Source: Lentzea aerocolonigenes
GTDB taxonomy: Bacteria > Actinomycetota > Actinomycetes > Mycobacteriales > Pseudonocardiaceae
Direction: 5' to 3'
Assembly (NCBI RefSeq): GCF_000974445.1
Contig: NZ_BBOJ01000044.1
Coordinates: 1 to 33,893, forward strand
Length of the DNA stretch: 33,893 nt
Positions 22,096-30,258 of the stretch are shown here, in pieces. Under the pieces are notes generated by a model. The model did not search any database. It was not told where the DNA came from and was given only the letters and a program-made list of their open reading frames with translations. The position numbers were made by a program, and so were the translations under genes. The number at the start of each line of letters is the position of its first letter. Within the stretch, counting starts at the first letter, position 1.

Positions 22096-25000
22096 GGCAG
22101 ATGGGCCGGTACGCCGCGCCGGGAACGTGCTTCTCCCACTCGGACGGCGTGATCTCGTCTCCCGCGTTCGCGCAGATCGTGCGGACGACACGGTCGGGAT
22201 CGGTGTCCCAGAGCTGGATGTTGCCGTTGGCGGTCGCGAGGGTCTGGCCGTCGGGGCTGAACTGCAGCTTCCACGTGGTCGGTTTCGGCGTGGGGAGGAT
22301 CGCCGTCGTGCGCGGCCGTTCTCGGTCGGCGACGTTCCACAGCCAGGTCTGGCCGGCCCCGCCGCCGGTGAGCACCGACCCGTCCGCGTTGAACATCAGG
22401 GCGTGGATGTAGCCGTCGGGGCCGGTGATCGGGCGGCCGAGCGGCGCGGGGGCGGAGGGTGTCTCGATGTCCCACAGCCGCACGGTGCCGTCCGCGACGC
22501 CGACGGCCAGGGTGCGGCTGTCAGGACTGATCGCGAGCGAACGCACGTCGTCCGCGGCCGCCGGGAAGGGTTCGCCGATCGCGGTGGGGTGCCGGGGATC
22601 GCTCACGTCCCACAGCGCGATGTCTCCGTCCTGCCCGGTGGCGACGAGCAGCCGGTCGTTCGCGCTGAACTCGGCGGCGAAGACGTAGCCGATGCCGGGG
22701 TCGAGGACGATCGGCGCCGGGACGTTCCGCGCGTCGGTCAGGTCCCACAGGCGCATGCTGCGGTCCTCGCTGGTGCTCACGAGCAGGTCGCCGCGGCGGT
22801 TGAACGTGACGTGCTTGATCAGCGCGGTGTGGCCGGTCAGCCGCAGGGGTTGTCGCTGTAGGTCGGTGATGTCCCACAGCAGCACGGTGTTCCCGGCCCT
22901 GCTCGCGGCCGCGACGGTGCGCCCGTCCGGGCTGATGGAGACGGTGCCGACCAGGCGGTCGGTGCCGGATGGCGCGCTCAGCGCCGGACCGACCGGTGTG
23001 GGCCGGTTCCGGTCCGTCACGTCGTAGAGCTGCAGGTCCGTGCCGCCGCCGACCAGCAGGGGACGGTGGGGGTGGAAGTCCAGCCCGGTGACCTGGCGGT
23101 GTGCCGTGGAGATCTGCGGGCCGGGCACGAGCCACCGGCGCGCGATGCCGTCGGCGCCGTTCGTGTACAGCACCCGGTCGTGCTCGCGGAACGCGACGTA
23201 TGTGACCGGTTCGGCGTGGGGGAGGTCGAGCAGCAGCGCGCGGCGGGAGAGGTCCCAGACCTGCACGCTGTTGGCGGCGCTGGCCGCGGCCAGTGTTCTG
23301 CCGTCCGCGCTGAACGCGATCGCGTTGATCCAGCCGGACTCCCTGGCGAGCTGTCCCGTGAACGCCGGACCGGTGTCGGTCGTGGTCCACAGCCGGACGA
23401 CGCCGTCGTTGCTGCCGGCGGCGAGCGTCGTGCCGTCCGGGCTGAAGGAGACGACGTTGACCCGGCTCGGCACCTCCAGGGGAGAACCGACCGGCTGCGG
23501 GCGTTGCCGGTCGGTGATGTCCCAGACGCGCACGGCCCGGCCCGCGTCCGCGACCGCCAGCAGGTTCCCGGCGGGTGCGAAGACGACCGACTGCACGTCG
23601 CCCGCCGCTCCGGTGAGCGGTGCGCCGATCGGGAAAGGACGTTCGTGGACGTCCCACAGCTGCACGGTCTTGTCACGCCCTGCGGCGGCCAGGACGGTGC
23701 CGTCGGGGCTGAACGCCACGGCGAGGACGTCGTCGCGCGCTCCGGTGAGCGGTCCGCCGACGGGCTTCGGGTGCGCTGGATCGGAGACGTCCCACAGCCG
23801 CACGGTTCTGTCTGCCGAGCCCGTGGCCACCGTGGTGCCGTCCGGGGAGAACGCCACCGCGTAGATCGGCGCGGTGTGCCCGGTCAGCGGCGGCCCCAGC
23901 AGCACCGGCCGGTTTCGCAGGTCCCACAACAACAGTGCGGTGTCGGACCGCACAGCTCCTCCGGCGGCCAGCAGAGTTCCGGCGGGGTTGACGGCGACGG
24001 CCTGCAGCGCGCCGCCTGGGCGCACCACGCGGGTGACCCCGGGGCTTCCGGACACGGCGAGCACGCTGGACCTCGCCTCGACCGTCGGCGCCATGCGGTA
24101 CGCCGCCACCGCCAGCTGCGCGGCGAGCGCGGGATCGCTGTCGCGCAACCGGTTGGCCGTGCCCGCGATCTGCCGGGAGAGTGCCAGGTTGCGTTCACGC
24201 TCGGCCGTCGCGCGCTGCTGCACCGAGTAGCCACCGGCCGCCACCGCCACGAGCAGCAGGACACCCAGCGCCGCGGCCAGCACACGCAGTCGGCGCGTTC
24301 TGCGTTGCTCGCGCAGGCGTTCGGCCCTGCCGGCCTCGACGCTGGCGTCGACGAACTGCTGCTCCAGCTGGTTGAGCTCGTGGTCCTGGCCGCCGATCCA
24401 GTCGAGCGCCGCCTCGAGCCGCACCCCGCGGTAGAGGGCGTCGGGGTCGTGTCCGGAGTCCTGCCACTGCCGGGCGGCCTCGGTGAGCCGATGGTGCAGC
24501 CGGTGCCCGGACCGGTCCGTGTCGATCCACTGCCGCAACCGGGGCCAGGCCCGCAACAGCGCCTCGTGGCTGATCTCCACGCCGTCCGCGTCCGCCGTGA
24601 CCAACCGGCGGTCGACGAAGCGTCCCAGCACCTCACGCGCCCGGTCGTCGGTCAGTTCGTCCAGCGGAACCCGCCGACGAGTGTCGGGAGAGTTGTCGCC
24701 CACGTGCACCAGCCGCAGGAACAACCGCCGCACCAGAGCACGGTCGGCGTCGCCGAGATCGGTGAAGACGGCGTCCGCGGTCTGCGCGATGGCGCGGTGG
24801 ATTCCGCCCGTCGCCACGTAGTCCGCGATGGTCATCGTCCGCTCGGCGTGCTCCCACGTGGCCAGCAACGCGTGCGACAGCAGGGGAAGCGCGCTCGCCG
24901 CGTCACCGTCCGCGGGTGCGAGATCGCGCAGCAGCACGTGCGTGAGCCCGTCTTCGAACTCCATGCCCGCGACGCGAGCGGGCTCGGTGATGGCCTGCCG

Positions 25001-25801
25001 CAGCTCGTCCTCGGTCATCGGCCCGACCGTGACCTGGTTGTCCTGCAAGGCCTGCGCGAGCACCGACAGCTTGAGCGCGTCCGGGTAGAAGTCGGCGCGC
25101 AGACCCGCGACCACGCGCATCCCGTCCTGGGACAGCGTCTGGATCTCGGCCAGAAACGCGTCCCGCTCCTCGGCGTCGGCGCAGACGGTGAAGATCTCCT
25201 CGAACTGGTCGACGACGAGCAGTCCGCGCCGGGTGGCGTCCTCGGCCACGTCCAGTTCGGCCAGCGCCGCGAGGGGATGCGGCCCCGGCGTGATCAGCAC
25301 GGTGTGCCAGTCCACGCCCAACGTGGCCACGAGACCGGCGCGCAACACCGAGGACTTCCCCGAACCCGATGGACCGACGACCATCAGCGGGTTTGACGAA
25401 CCGTTGGTGACGCGACGCACGAGCGTTTCGGTGAGCTGCTTTCGCCCGAAGAACCACTCGGCGTGCTCCGGCTGGAACGGTTCGAGCCCGCGATAGGGCG
25501 CTTCCGGCCCCTTCTGCCCCAACGGCCGCCGCAGTCGGAGCCAACAGTCGACCCATTCCTGCATTTCGGCGCCCTCGGTTACGCCGCACGTCGCAAGAAG
25601 GCGTTGGAACATGGCTTTCTGGGTCAGCGTGGGAAGGTGTCTTCCGGTGCACCAGCCGCTGATCGTGCCCGAGGGGACGTCGGCTTTCCTGGCCAGGTCC
25701 CGGACGGTCAGACCGGCGGATTCCCTCCGAATTGTCAACGCGTGGCCGAAGTCCCTTTTGGTCGTCACGGCTGAGGGAGCTGGGCCGTTCTCGCCACTCA
25801 C
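22088..25801 (-). CDS. HTH-nSTAND1-TM-WD40 repeat protein
   Basis: A 1237-aa STAND-class signalling protein. Order: XRE-type HTH (about 16-70, with LTVRDLARKADVPSGTISGW); nSTAND1 NTPase (about 100-470, entered by PYRGLEPFQPEHAEWFFGR) with Walker A GPSGSGKSS (143-151) and Walker B LLVVDQFEE (194-202); a coiled, basic stretch and one TM helix (about 505-527); then about 14 WD40-type repeats to the end, each with FSPDGTTVATGSADRTVRLW-like cores, enough for two propellers. STAND proteins switch by NTP-driven oligomerisation after ligand binding to the repeats. The HTH would be cytosolic and the propellers presumably extracytoplasmic. GTG 25801 has AGGAG 6 nt upstream. Confidence 0.93.
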   Translation of the reverse strand: MSGENGPAPSAVTTKRDFGHALTIRRESAGLTVRDLARKADVPSGTISGWCTGRHLPTLTQKAMFQRLLATCGVTEGAEMQEWVDCWLRLRRPLGQKGPEAPYRGLEPFQPEHAEWFFGRKQLTETLVRRVTNGSSNPLMVVGPSGSGKSSVLRAGLVATLGVDWHTVLITPGPHPLAALAELDVAEDATRRGLLVVDQFEEIFTVCADAEERDAFLAEIQTLSQDGMRVVAGLRADFYPDALKLSVLAQALQDNQVTVGPMTEDELRQAITEPARVAGMEFEDGLTHVLLRDLAPADGDAASALPLLSHALLATWEHAERTMTIADYVATGGIHRAIAQTADAVFTDLGDADRALVRRLFLRLVHVGDNSPDTRRRVPLDELTDDRAREVLGRFVDRRLVTADADGVEISHEALLRAWPRLRQWIDTDRSGHRLHHRLTEAARQWQDSGHDPDALYRGVRLEAALDWIGGQDHELNQLEQQFVDASVEAGRAERLREQRRTRRLRVLAAALGVLLLVAVAAGGYSVQQRATAERERNLALSRQIAGTANRLRDSDPALAAQLAVAAYRMAPTVEARSSVLAVSGSPGVTRVVRPGGALQAVAVNPAGTLLAAGGAVRSDTALLLWDLRNRPVLLGPPLTGHTAPIYAVAFSPDGTTVATGSADRTVRLWDVSDPAHPKPVGGPLTGARDDVLAVAFSPDGTVLAAAGRDKTVQLWDVHERPFPIGAPLTGAAGDVQSVVFAPAGNLLAVADAGRAVRVWDITDRQRPQPVGSPLEVPSRVNVVSFSPDGTTLAAGSNDGVVRLWTTTDTGPAFTGQLARESGWINAIAFSADGRTLAAASAANSVQVWDLSRRALLLDLPHAEPVTYVAFREHDRVLYTNGADGIARRWLVPGPQISTAHRQVTGLDFHPHRPLLVGGGTDLQLYDVTDRNRPTPVGPALSAPSGTDRLVGTVSISPDGRTVAAASRAGNTVLLWDITDLQRQPLRLTGHTALIKHVTFNRRGDLLVSTSEDRSMRLWDLTDARNVPAPIVLDPGIGYVFAAEFSANDRLLVATGQDGDIALWDVSDPRHPTAIGEPFPAAADDVRSLAISPDSRTLAVGVADGTVRLWDIETPSAPAPLGRPITGPDGYIHALMFNADGSVLTGGGAGQTWLWNVADRERPRTTAILPTPKPTTWKLQFSPDGQTLATANGNIQLWDTDPDRVVRTICANAGDEITPSEWEKHVPGAAYRPICPS

Positions 25802-25862
25802 GTGGGTCTCCTGGCGCAACCGTAGGGACTTTTCGGTCGAATGGTCTTCGCGTGGCTGTATT

Positions 25863-25879
25863 GACTTGTGCGGACTTGT
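25863..25879 (+). repeat. Direct repeat GACTTGT in the divergent region
   Basis: GACTTGT occurs at 25863-25869 and again at 25873-25879, 10 bp apart (one helical turn), between the STAND gene and the secreted-protein genes. It could bind a regulator, possibly the STAND protein's own HTH. A TTGACT overlaps the first copy but no good -10 follows. Confidence 0.3.
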
Positions 25880-25971
25880 TCTGACGCCTTCTGCGGTCAC
25901 CTTAGGAGTGCTGAACTCGCCCCGGCAAGAGGATGGCGTTCACCGAAGTCTTGAAAGGATGGAAAACGCAC

Positions 25972-26352
25972 ATGAGAAAGATGGTCACGGCAATTTTCGC
26001 GATGGTCCTGTTGGGAATGACCGTGTTGCTGCCGAATTCGGTGAGCGCCGCACCGGCCGGAATCGGTCCGATGGAGGCCACGGGCTGCAACGGCAACGTC
26101 TGCATGTTCCTGTCGACGCCGTCCGGTGGTCGTGTGTACATCCAGGCCTGGGCGCGCAACACCAGCTTCGAAGGGAACTTCGACCTCGTCGGGCCGGGCG
26201 GCCTCTACCGGCACGGTGACACGAAGCGGTGGTACGCCGGGTCCCACCCCAACCGCCAGGAGTGGGACGTGCCTGCCGTGGTCGGCAAGTACTGCGTGTC
26301 GGGCTGGGAGAACGGGCAGCGCATCGGCTACCCGTGCCTGAGCATCCGGTGA
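25972..26352 (+). CDS. Small secreted Cys-containing protein (hypothetical)
   Basis: A 126-aa exported protein with signal peptide MRKMVTAIFAMVLLGMTVLL ending near VSAAPA. The mature part of about 98 residues holds four cysteines (CNGNVC, KYC, YPC), likely forming two disulfides, and strand-like segments GGRVYIQAWARNTSFEGNF and GKYCVSGWENGQRIGYPC. I do not recognise the family; the fold may be a small beta-sandwich. ATG 25972 is chosen for the signal peptide, although AAGGA lies rather far upstream (about 14 nt); ATG 25933 would add 13 residues with no proper site. It is followed after 13 bp by a second secreted protein, so the two are probably co-transcribed. Function unknown. Confidence 0.75.
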   Translation: MRKMVTAIFAMVLLGMTVLLPNSVSAAPAGIGPMEATGCNGNVCMFLSTPSGGRVYIQAWARNTSFEGNFDLVGPGGLYRHGDTKRWYAGSHPNRQEWDVPAVVGKYCVSGWENGQRIGYPCLSIR

Positions 26353-26365
26353 CGGGGGAGTCCGC

Positions 26366-26800
26366 ATGTCCAAGCGACTGACGCGACTCGCGGGACTGCT
26401 CGCCCTGCTGCCCGTGTTCGCTCTCGGTCCCGTGCCGGCGACCGCGTCGGCGGCACCCGGCCCGTGCCTCGACAACGGGGTGGATGGAGTGGTCACTGGC
26501 AGCCCGGCCAATGTCCTCCTGCCATCGGCGTCCGGCACCTACACCACGACGAAGCGATGCCGGGACATCAACTTCATCCTCCGCTCCAGCAGCGGGGACG
26601 AGCGCTTCCAGGCAAACATCCGCGTCTGCTTCGTCAGAGCGGGTTATTGCCAAAGCGCCTGGAAGTACTACTACGACGACGAGAACAACGGTTGGATGGT
26701 CATCGCCTCAAACGTCAAGGACGGTACGACCTTCCGGCTTGAGTTCCAGTTCTACGAGCCGACCTTCGGATCGACTTACTGGACTTCGATCGCGTTCTAG
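26366..26800 (+). CDS. Second small secreted protein (hypothetical)
   Basis: A 144-aa exported protein with signal peptide KRLTRLAGLLALLPVFALG ending near ASAAPG (about residue 31). The mature part has four cysteines (PCLDNG, KRCRDIN, RVCFVRAGYC) and beta strands with many aromatic residues (WKYYYDDENNGWMV, LEFQFYEPTFGSTYWTS). No family recognised. GGGGGAG five nt before ATG gives strong translation, and the 13-bp gap from the previous gene implies an operon. Both are small, cysteine-stabilised and secreted, so a shared extracellular role (binding, antimicrobial or signalling) is possible but unproven. Confidence 0.75.
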   Translation: MSKRLTRLAGLLALLPVFALGPVPATASAAPGPCLDNGVDGVVTGSPANVLLPSASGTYTTTKRCRDINFILRSSSGDERFQANIRVCFVRAGYCQSAWKYYYDDENNGWMVIASNVKDGTTFRLEFQFYEPTFGSTYWTSIAF

Positions 26801-26860
26801 CGCAGGCGATCGTCTCGCCACGACGCGCCCGTGAGATCGGACTTCTCCGCGGGCTGGGCG

Positions 26861-27163
26861 TCAGCCGATGCCCAGCCCGCCGACGACCTCCACCTTCTGC
26901 CCGGTGAACTCCCCGGTCAGCATCGGCATCGCCTCCGCGATCGCCGCCTTCGTCTCCGGCAGCTGCAACGAGTCGGCGTGGTGCCGCGCCGACTCCCACA
27001 CCTCGCTGACCCAGATCTTGTCCTCGTCCTCGGGGTCGAGCCCCACCGCGTAGACCCGGCAGCCGGCCTCGCGCAGGCCTGCCTGGCCTCGGGTCAGGAT
27101 CGCCACCACGTCGTCGCGGTGGCCGGGCTTGGTCCTCATCGAGCCGATGTAGCCGAACGCCAT
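26861..27163 (-). CDS. Antibiotic-biosynthesis-monooxygenase (ABM) domain protein
   Basis: A 100-aa ferredoxin-like ABM/quinol-monooxygenase-type protein. It begins MAFGYIGSMRTKPGHRDDVV, has a central GCRVYAVGLDPEDEDKIWVS followed by EVWESARHHADSL with the family's E-W-E segment and His, and ends MLTGEFTGQKVEVVGG. It could be a cofactor-free oxygenase or a stress-related relative. TAGGAT (27175-27170 on the minus strand) lies 6 nt before ATG 27163, overlapping the stop of the methyltransferase gene 9 bp upstream. Both read-through and an own leaderless promoter are possible. Substrate unknown. Confidence 0.85.
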   Translation of the reverse strand: MAFGYIGSMRTKPGHRDDVVAILTRGQAGLREAGCRVYAVGLDPEDEDKIWVSEVWESARHHADSLQLPETKAAIAEAMPMLTGEFTGQKVEVVGGLGIG

Positions 27164-27172
27164 GCGGCGATC

Positions 27173-27865
27173 CTATTTCCGCGCGACGAACACGTACTCC
27201 TTGCCGGGGCGGTCCGGCGCGTCCAGGACGTCCACGACGGTGAAGCCGCAGTGGACCAGGCTCGCCTCCACCTCGGCGCGCGACCGGAACCGCAGCGTCG
27301 TGTCCGACGCGACCTCCGACCCGTCCGGGAAGCGGTACGTGTGGCGGAAGGACACGAACGGCAGGTTCACGCCGAGCAGTTCGAGTTGCTCGCGCACGCC
27401 GACCAGCACCCGCGGCTTCGCCCGCGCCCAGTCCTCCCAGGCCCTTCGCTCGGGTCGCCGGGTCTCGAACACGAAGTGCCCGCCGGGGCGCAGCGCACCG
27501 CGCACGCCTCGGAGCGTGGCCTCCCAGTCGTCACCGAGGAACACCTGCGCCACGTTCCCGGTCATCGTCGCGAGGTCGACCGACAGCGGGGGCAGGGAGG
27601 TCGCGTCCCCGTGCAGCCAGGTGACGCGGGAGTCCTTGGCCCGCGCGATCTCCAGGGACGCCGCGGCCGGGTCCACCCCGACGACCTCGAGGCCGGACGA
27701 GGCCAGCAGCACCGCCAGGGACCCCGTGCCGCACCCGACGTCGAGCACGCGGGACGCCTTCAGCTCGGCGGCGATCCCGAGGTACAGGTCCAGGTCCACG
27801 CGCGGGCCGTCGAAGGCGTCGTAGATCCGGGCCAACCGCGGGTCGGCGAAAATCGCATCAGGCAT
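27173..27865 (-). CDS. Class I SAM-dependent methyltransferase
   Basis: A 230-aa Rossmann-fold methyltransferase. Motif I is SRVLDVGCGTGSLAVLLA, followed by VVGVDPAAASLEIARAK with the SAM ribose-binding Asp. Then come VTWLHGDATSLPP, VDLATMTGNVAQVFL and ALRPGGHFVFETRRPE. The N-terminus MPDAIFADPRLARIYDAFD is typical of small-molecule methyltransferases of this type. ATG 27865 has no clear Shine-Dalgarno; TACGAT lies 5 nt before it. The open frame extends upstream to 27943 without support. It is 108 bp downstream of the DUF3800 gene on the same strand. Substrate unknown. Confidence 0.9.
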   Translation of the reverse strand: MPDAIFADPRLARIYDAFDGPRVDLDLYLGIAAELKASRVLDVGCGTGSLAVLLASSGLEVVGVDPAAASLEIARAKDSRVTWLHGDATSLPPLSVDLATMTGNVAQVFLGDDWEATLRGVRGALRPGGHFVFETRRPERRAWEDWARAKPRVLVGVREQLELLGVNLPFVSFRHTYRFPDGSEVASDTTLRFRSRAEVEASLVHCGFTVVDVLDAPDRPGKEYVFVARK

Positions 27866-27973
27866 GCCACATCGTAGTTGCGCGGCGCAGAACGGTGCCG
27901 GGGAATTCGGAGGCAGACGGACGCATCGCGGTGCCGCCCCCACGTCCTCGTCCTGGATGTACGGGGCGGTGCA

Positions 27974-28654
27974 CTACTCGCCGACGTTCTGGGTCGCGCC
28001 AACAGGTCCGGCGACGTACGGCATCAGCAACTCGATGACCTCGCGATCGGGCCGTCCGTTCAGCTCCTCCTCCGCGACCCGGCGTGCGATTCCGGCGAGG
28101 AAGTCGGCCACCTGCACGCGCGCGTCGTGCTGCGAGTCCACCAGCGTCAGGCTTTCCAGGCGTGGCGCGAGTTCCTTCAGCTGTCGGATCCGCCCGTCGG
28201 TCAACGACAGCTGCTGGTCGTGCACGATCGACACCGGCCCGTCCCACTGCGCCACGGCCCGCAGGATCGCCGGGAACAACGGGTCGAGCGTCCCGCGCGG
28301 GCCGCGGGCGCGCAGCAGGTCGTTGTAGTGCTCCAGAGGTTCCGACACGGCACCGAACTCCGCGCGCACCCGTGCGGCCAGGAAGCGCCGCTTGTCCACG
28401 AGCTGCACGCGGGCGCGACCCGCCAGCGGCCCGTCAGGCCCGAGGAACCACAGCAGCACCCAGCGGTTCTTCGCGCGCAGCAGGTGGTTCGCCTTGTACT
28501 CCAGCGCGGGCGACTTGATCATCGAACGCAACGTCTCGACGCACGAGGACGCTTCGTCCAGCGACATCCGGACACCCGCGTGCGCGAAGACCGCCGTGAC
28601 GCCGCCGACGAGCTTCTCGCCCTCGGAACCCGACTCGTCGCACGCGATCTCCAT
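27974..28654 (-). CDS. DUF3800-like protein in the MoxR-vWA operon
   Basis: A 226-aa protein whose N-terminus MEIACDESGSEGEKLVGGV carries the DES motif of DUF3800 and whose C-terminus VDSQHDARVQVADFLAGIAR has the matching D..VQ.AD..AG segment. These acidic residues suggest an RNase H-like metal-dependent site. In between are a Lys/Glu segment (ALEYKANHLLRAKNRW) and VSIVHDQQLSLTDGRI. The ATG overlaps the upstream vWA stop (TGATG), so it is tightly coupled to the MoxR and vWA genes and likely acts with them. Nuclease activity is an inference from the fold family. Confidence 0.75.
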   Translation of the reverse strand: MEIACDESGSEGEKLVGGVTAVFAHAGVRMSLDEASSCVETLRSMIKSPALEYKANHLLRAKNRWVLLWFLGPDGPLAGRARVQLVDKRRFLAARVRAEFGAVSEPLEHYNDLLRARGPRGTLDPLFPAILRAVAQWDGPVSIVHDQQLSLTDGRIRQLKELAPRLESLTLVDSQHDARVQVADFLAGIARRVAEEELNGRPDREVIELLMPYVAGPVGATQNVGE

Positions 28655-30258
28655 CAGGACATCCGGAACACGGGACCACGGGCGCGGAACGGCAGGTGCG
28701 CGCCCGCCGGGATGAGGAAGGCGTGCTCGCGCCGGACCCGCAGCACGTCGCACGCGCCGTCGGTGATGACCAGGATCGGCCCGGACGATGGGAAGTCGGG
28801 CGCGCGTTCGAGCAGGTCGATTCCGGGCTGCAGCACCGTGCCGCCGCGCCCGCGCACCCTCACCCTGCCCGCGATGTCCTCGACGGGCACGTATCCGGCG
28901 TCGTATGCCATCGCATCACAGAAGACCACGCGCGCGGCCGGCACGTCGCGGGCCGCCGCATAGGAAGCGATCGCGCCCAGAGCCTTGCCCAGCAGCTTGG
29001 GATCCATCGAGCCGGAGGTGTCCAGCACGACCCCGAAGGTCGGTCGCGACGACAAGGTCTCCGGCCGCACCCAGCCCGGCCGTGGAATGTCCGGAGTGGA
29101 CGCCTGGCGGCGCGACGCACGGGCGTAGGTGCGCCGTTTTTCCAGCGCCGGAACGAACTCCTCGAACCAGCGCGCCAGCTGCGCGTCCCACGACAGCGGC
29201 GGGTGCTCCAGCGCGCGGATCTCCTCGACCAGCCCGGCGGGCAGCAGGCCGCGGGACGACGTGTGGTAGCTCAGCCCGGTCAGCAGCGCCCGCCGGTAGA
29301 ACTCGTCGAGGTCCGTGATGTCCGCCGGCCCGCGCAGCGGCTCGCCGAGCAGGTCGCCCTGACGGCCCCGCAACGTCAGCAGCTTCCGGTACCGCCGCAG
29401 GTCCACGGCGATCCGGTCGTACACCGACTCCGCCGACAACCCGCGCAACGACGGGTCGTGCAGCACGCCCTCCGGTGCCGCGCCCACTCCCATCTCGACC
29501 AGCCAGCCGTTGACGACGAAGTCCGCGGCGACGTTCCAGAGGTGCGGATCGCGGCCGCCGACCCGGTCGCAGTGGCGCAGCGCCGCGTGCAACATCTCGT
29601 GCGCCAGCACGAAACGCCACTCCTGCCGGGACAGCCCGGCGAGCGGGTTCACGTAGATCTCCGCCGAGGCCGTGGAGACCGCCGCGATCGCGATGTCCCA
29701 GCCCCGTGCCAGTTCCGCGTCCGCCACCACTGTCATCGCCGACGCCAGCGCGCCCAGCAACGGGTAGGACGACACGAACCAGCCCAGCGCGAGATCCCAC
29801 TCGGTGCGAGCCGGACGCGAATCGGTCAACGACGAACGCGCGCCGCCGGCCACGTCGATCGCGGCCACGGCGGCGTTGGAAAGTCCTGCGGCGAACCGTT
29901 GCGCCCACTTCTCCGGGTCTTTCGACGCACCACCGCGCACGCACGTGCCCGGCTCCCACGACGACGGGCGGCTGCCGAACTTCAGCGCGGGCTGGAAGTC
30001 CAGCACGTCGTCACAGGAGTCGGTGCCGAAACCCAGGTGCAGCAGGCAGTGCGCGAACACCCACGCCCACTCGTCCTCGCTCGCCTTCCGCTGCGGATGG
30101 GCGAGCAGCGTGCCGTCCAGCGAGATGTCGGCCCACGCGTGCTCGGACTGCCGCCGCAGGTAGCCGCCGAGCGCCGCGAACAGCGGATGGTTGTGCACCC
30201 GCCGATCCGCCGCCGCGAACGCCTCCGCGGCGGGATCTGCGCGCGCACGACGGCTCAT
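28654..30258 (-). CDS. vWA-domain putative metallopeptidase (DUF2201 type)
   Basis: A 534-aa protein combining an N-terminal DUF2201 putative metallopeptidase region with a C-terminal vWA-like domain. In the first part, VLAHEMLHAALRHCDRVGG has HExxH with a further His, as in zincins, followed by NVAADFVVNGWLVEMGVG. The last about 150 residues (from RPTFGVVLDTSGSMD) hold the DxSGS metal-binding MIDAS motif and a late ITDGACD strand. MoxR ATPases typically remodel or deliver such vWA partners. The ATG overlaps the moxR stop (ATGA). The larger open frame upstream is antisense to nothing but covers moxR in another frame. Protease activity is inferred. Confidence 0.9.
   Translation of the reverse strand: MSRRARADPAAEAFAAADRRVHNHPLFAALGGYLRRQSEHAWADISLDGTLLAHPQRKASEDEWAWVFAHCLLHLGFGTDSCDDVLDFQPALKFGSRPSSWEPGTCVRGGASKDPEKWAQRFAAGLSNAAVAAIDVAGGARSSLTDSRPARTEWDLALGWFVSSYPLLGALASAMTVVADAELARGWDIAIAAVSTASAEIYVNPLAGLSRQEWRFVLAHEMLHAALRHCDRVGGRDPHLWNVAADFVVNGWLVEMGVGAAPEGVLHDPSLRGLSAESVYDRIAVDLRRYRKLLTLRGRQGDLLGEPLRGPADITDLDEFYRRALLTGLSYHTSSRGLLPAGLVEEIRALEHPPLSWDAQLARWFEEFVPALEKRRTYARASRRQASTPDIPRPGWVRPETLSSRPTFGVVLDTSGSMDPKLLGKALGAIASYAAARDVPAARVVFCDAMAYDAGYVPVEDIAGRVRVRGRGGTVLQPGIDLLERAPDFPSSGPILVITDGACDVLRVRREHAFLIPAGAHLPFRARGPVFRMS

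Noticed and set aside
23066..25396. A 776-codon plus-strand frame opposite the STAND-WD40 gene
   Set aside because: Antisense shadow; WD40 repeats and Walker motifs are on the minus strand.
22088..25801. A toxin-antitoxin or phage repressor reading of the XRE-type HTH
   Set aside because: The HTH is fused to a STAND NTPase and WD40 repeats, an architecture of actinobacterial signalling proteins; no phage genes are nearby.
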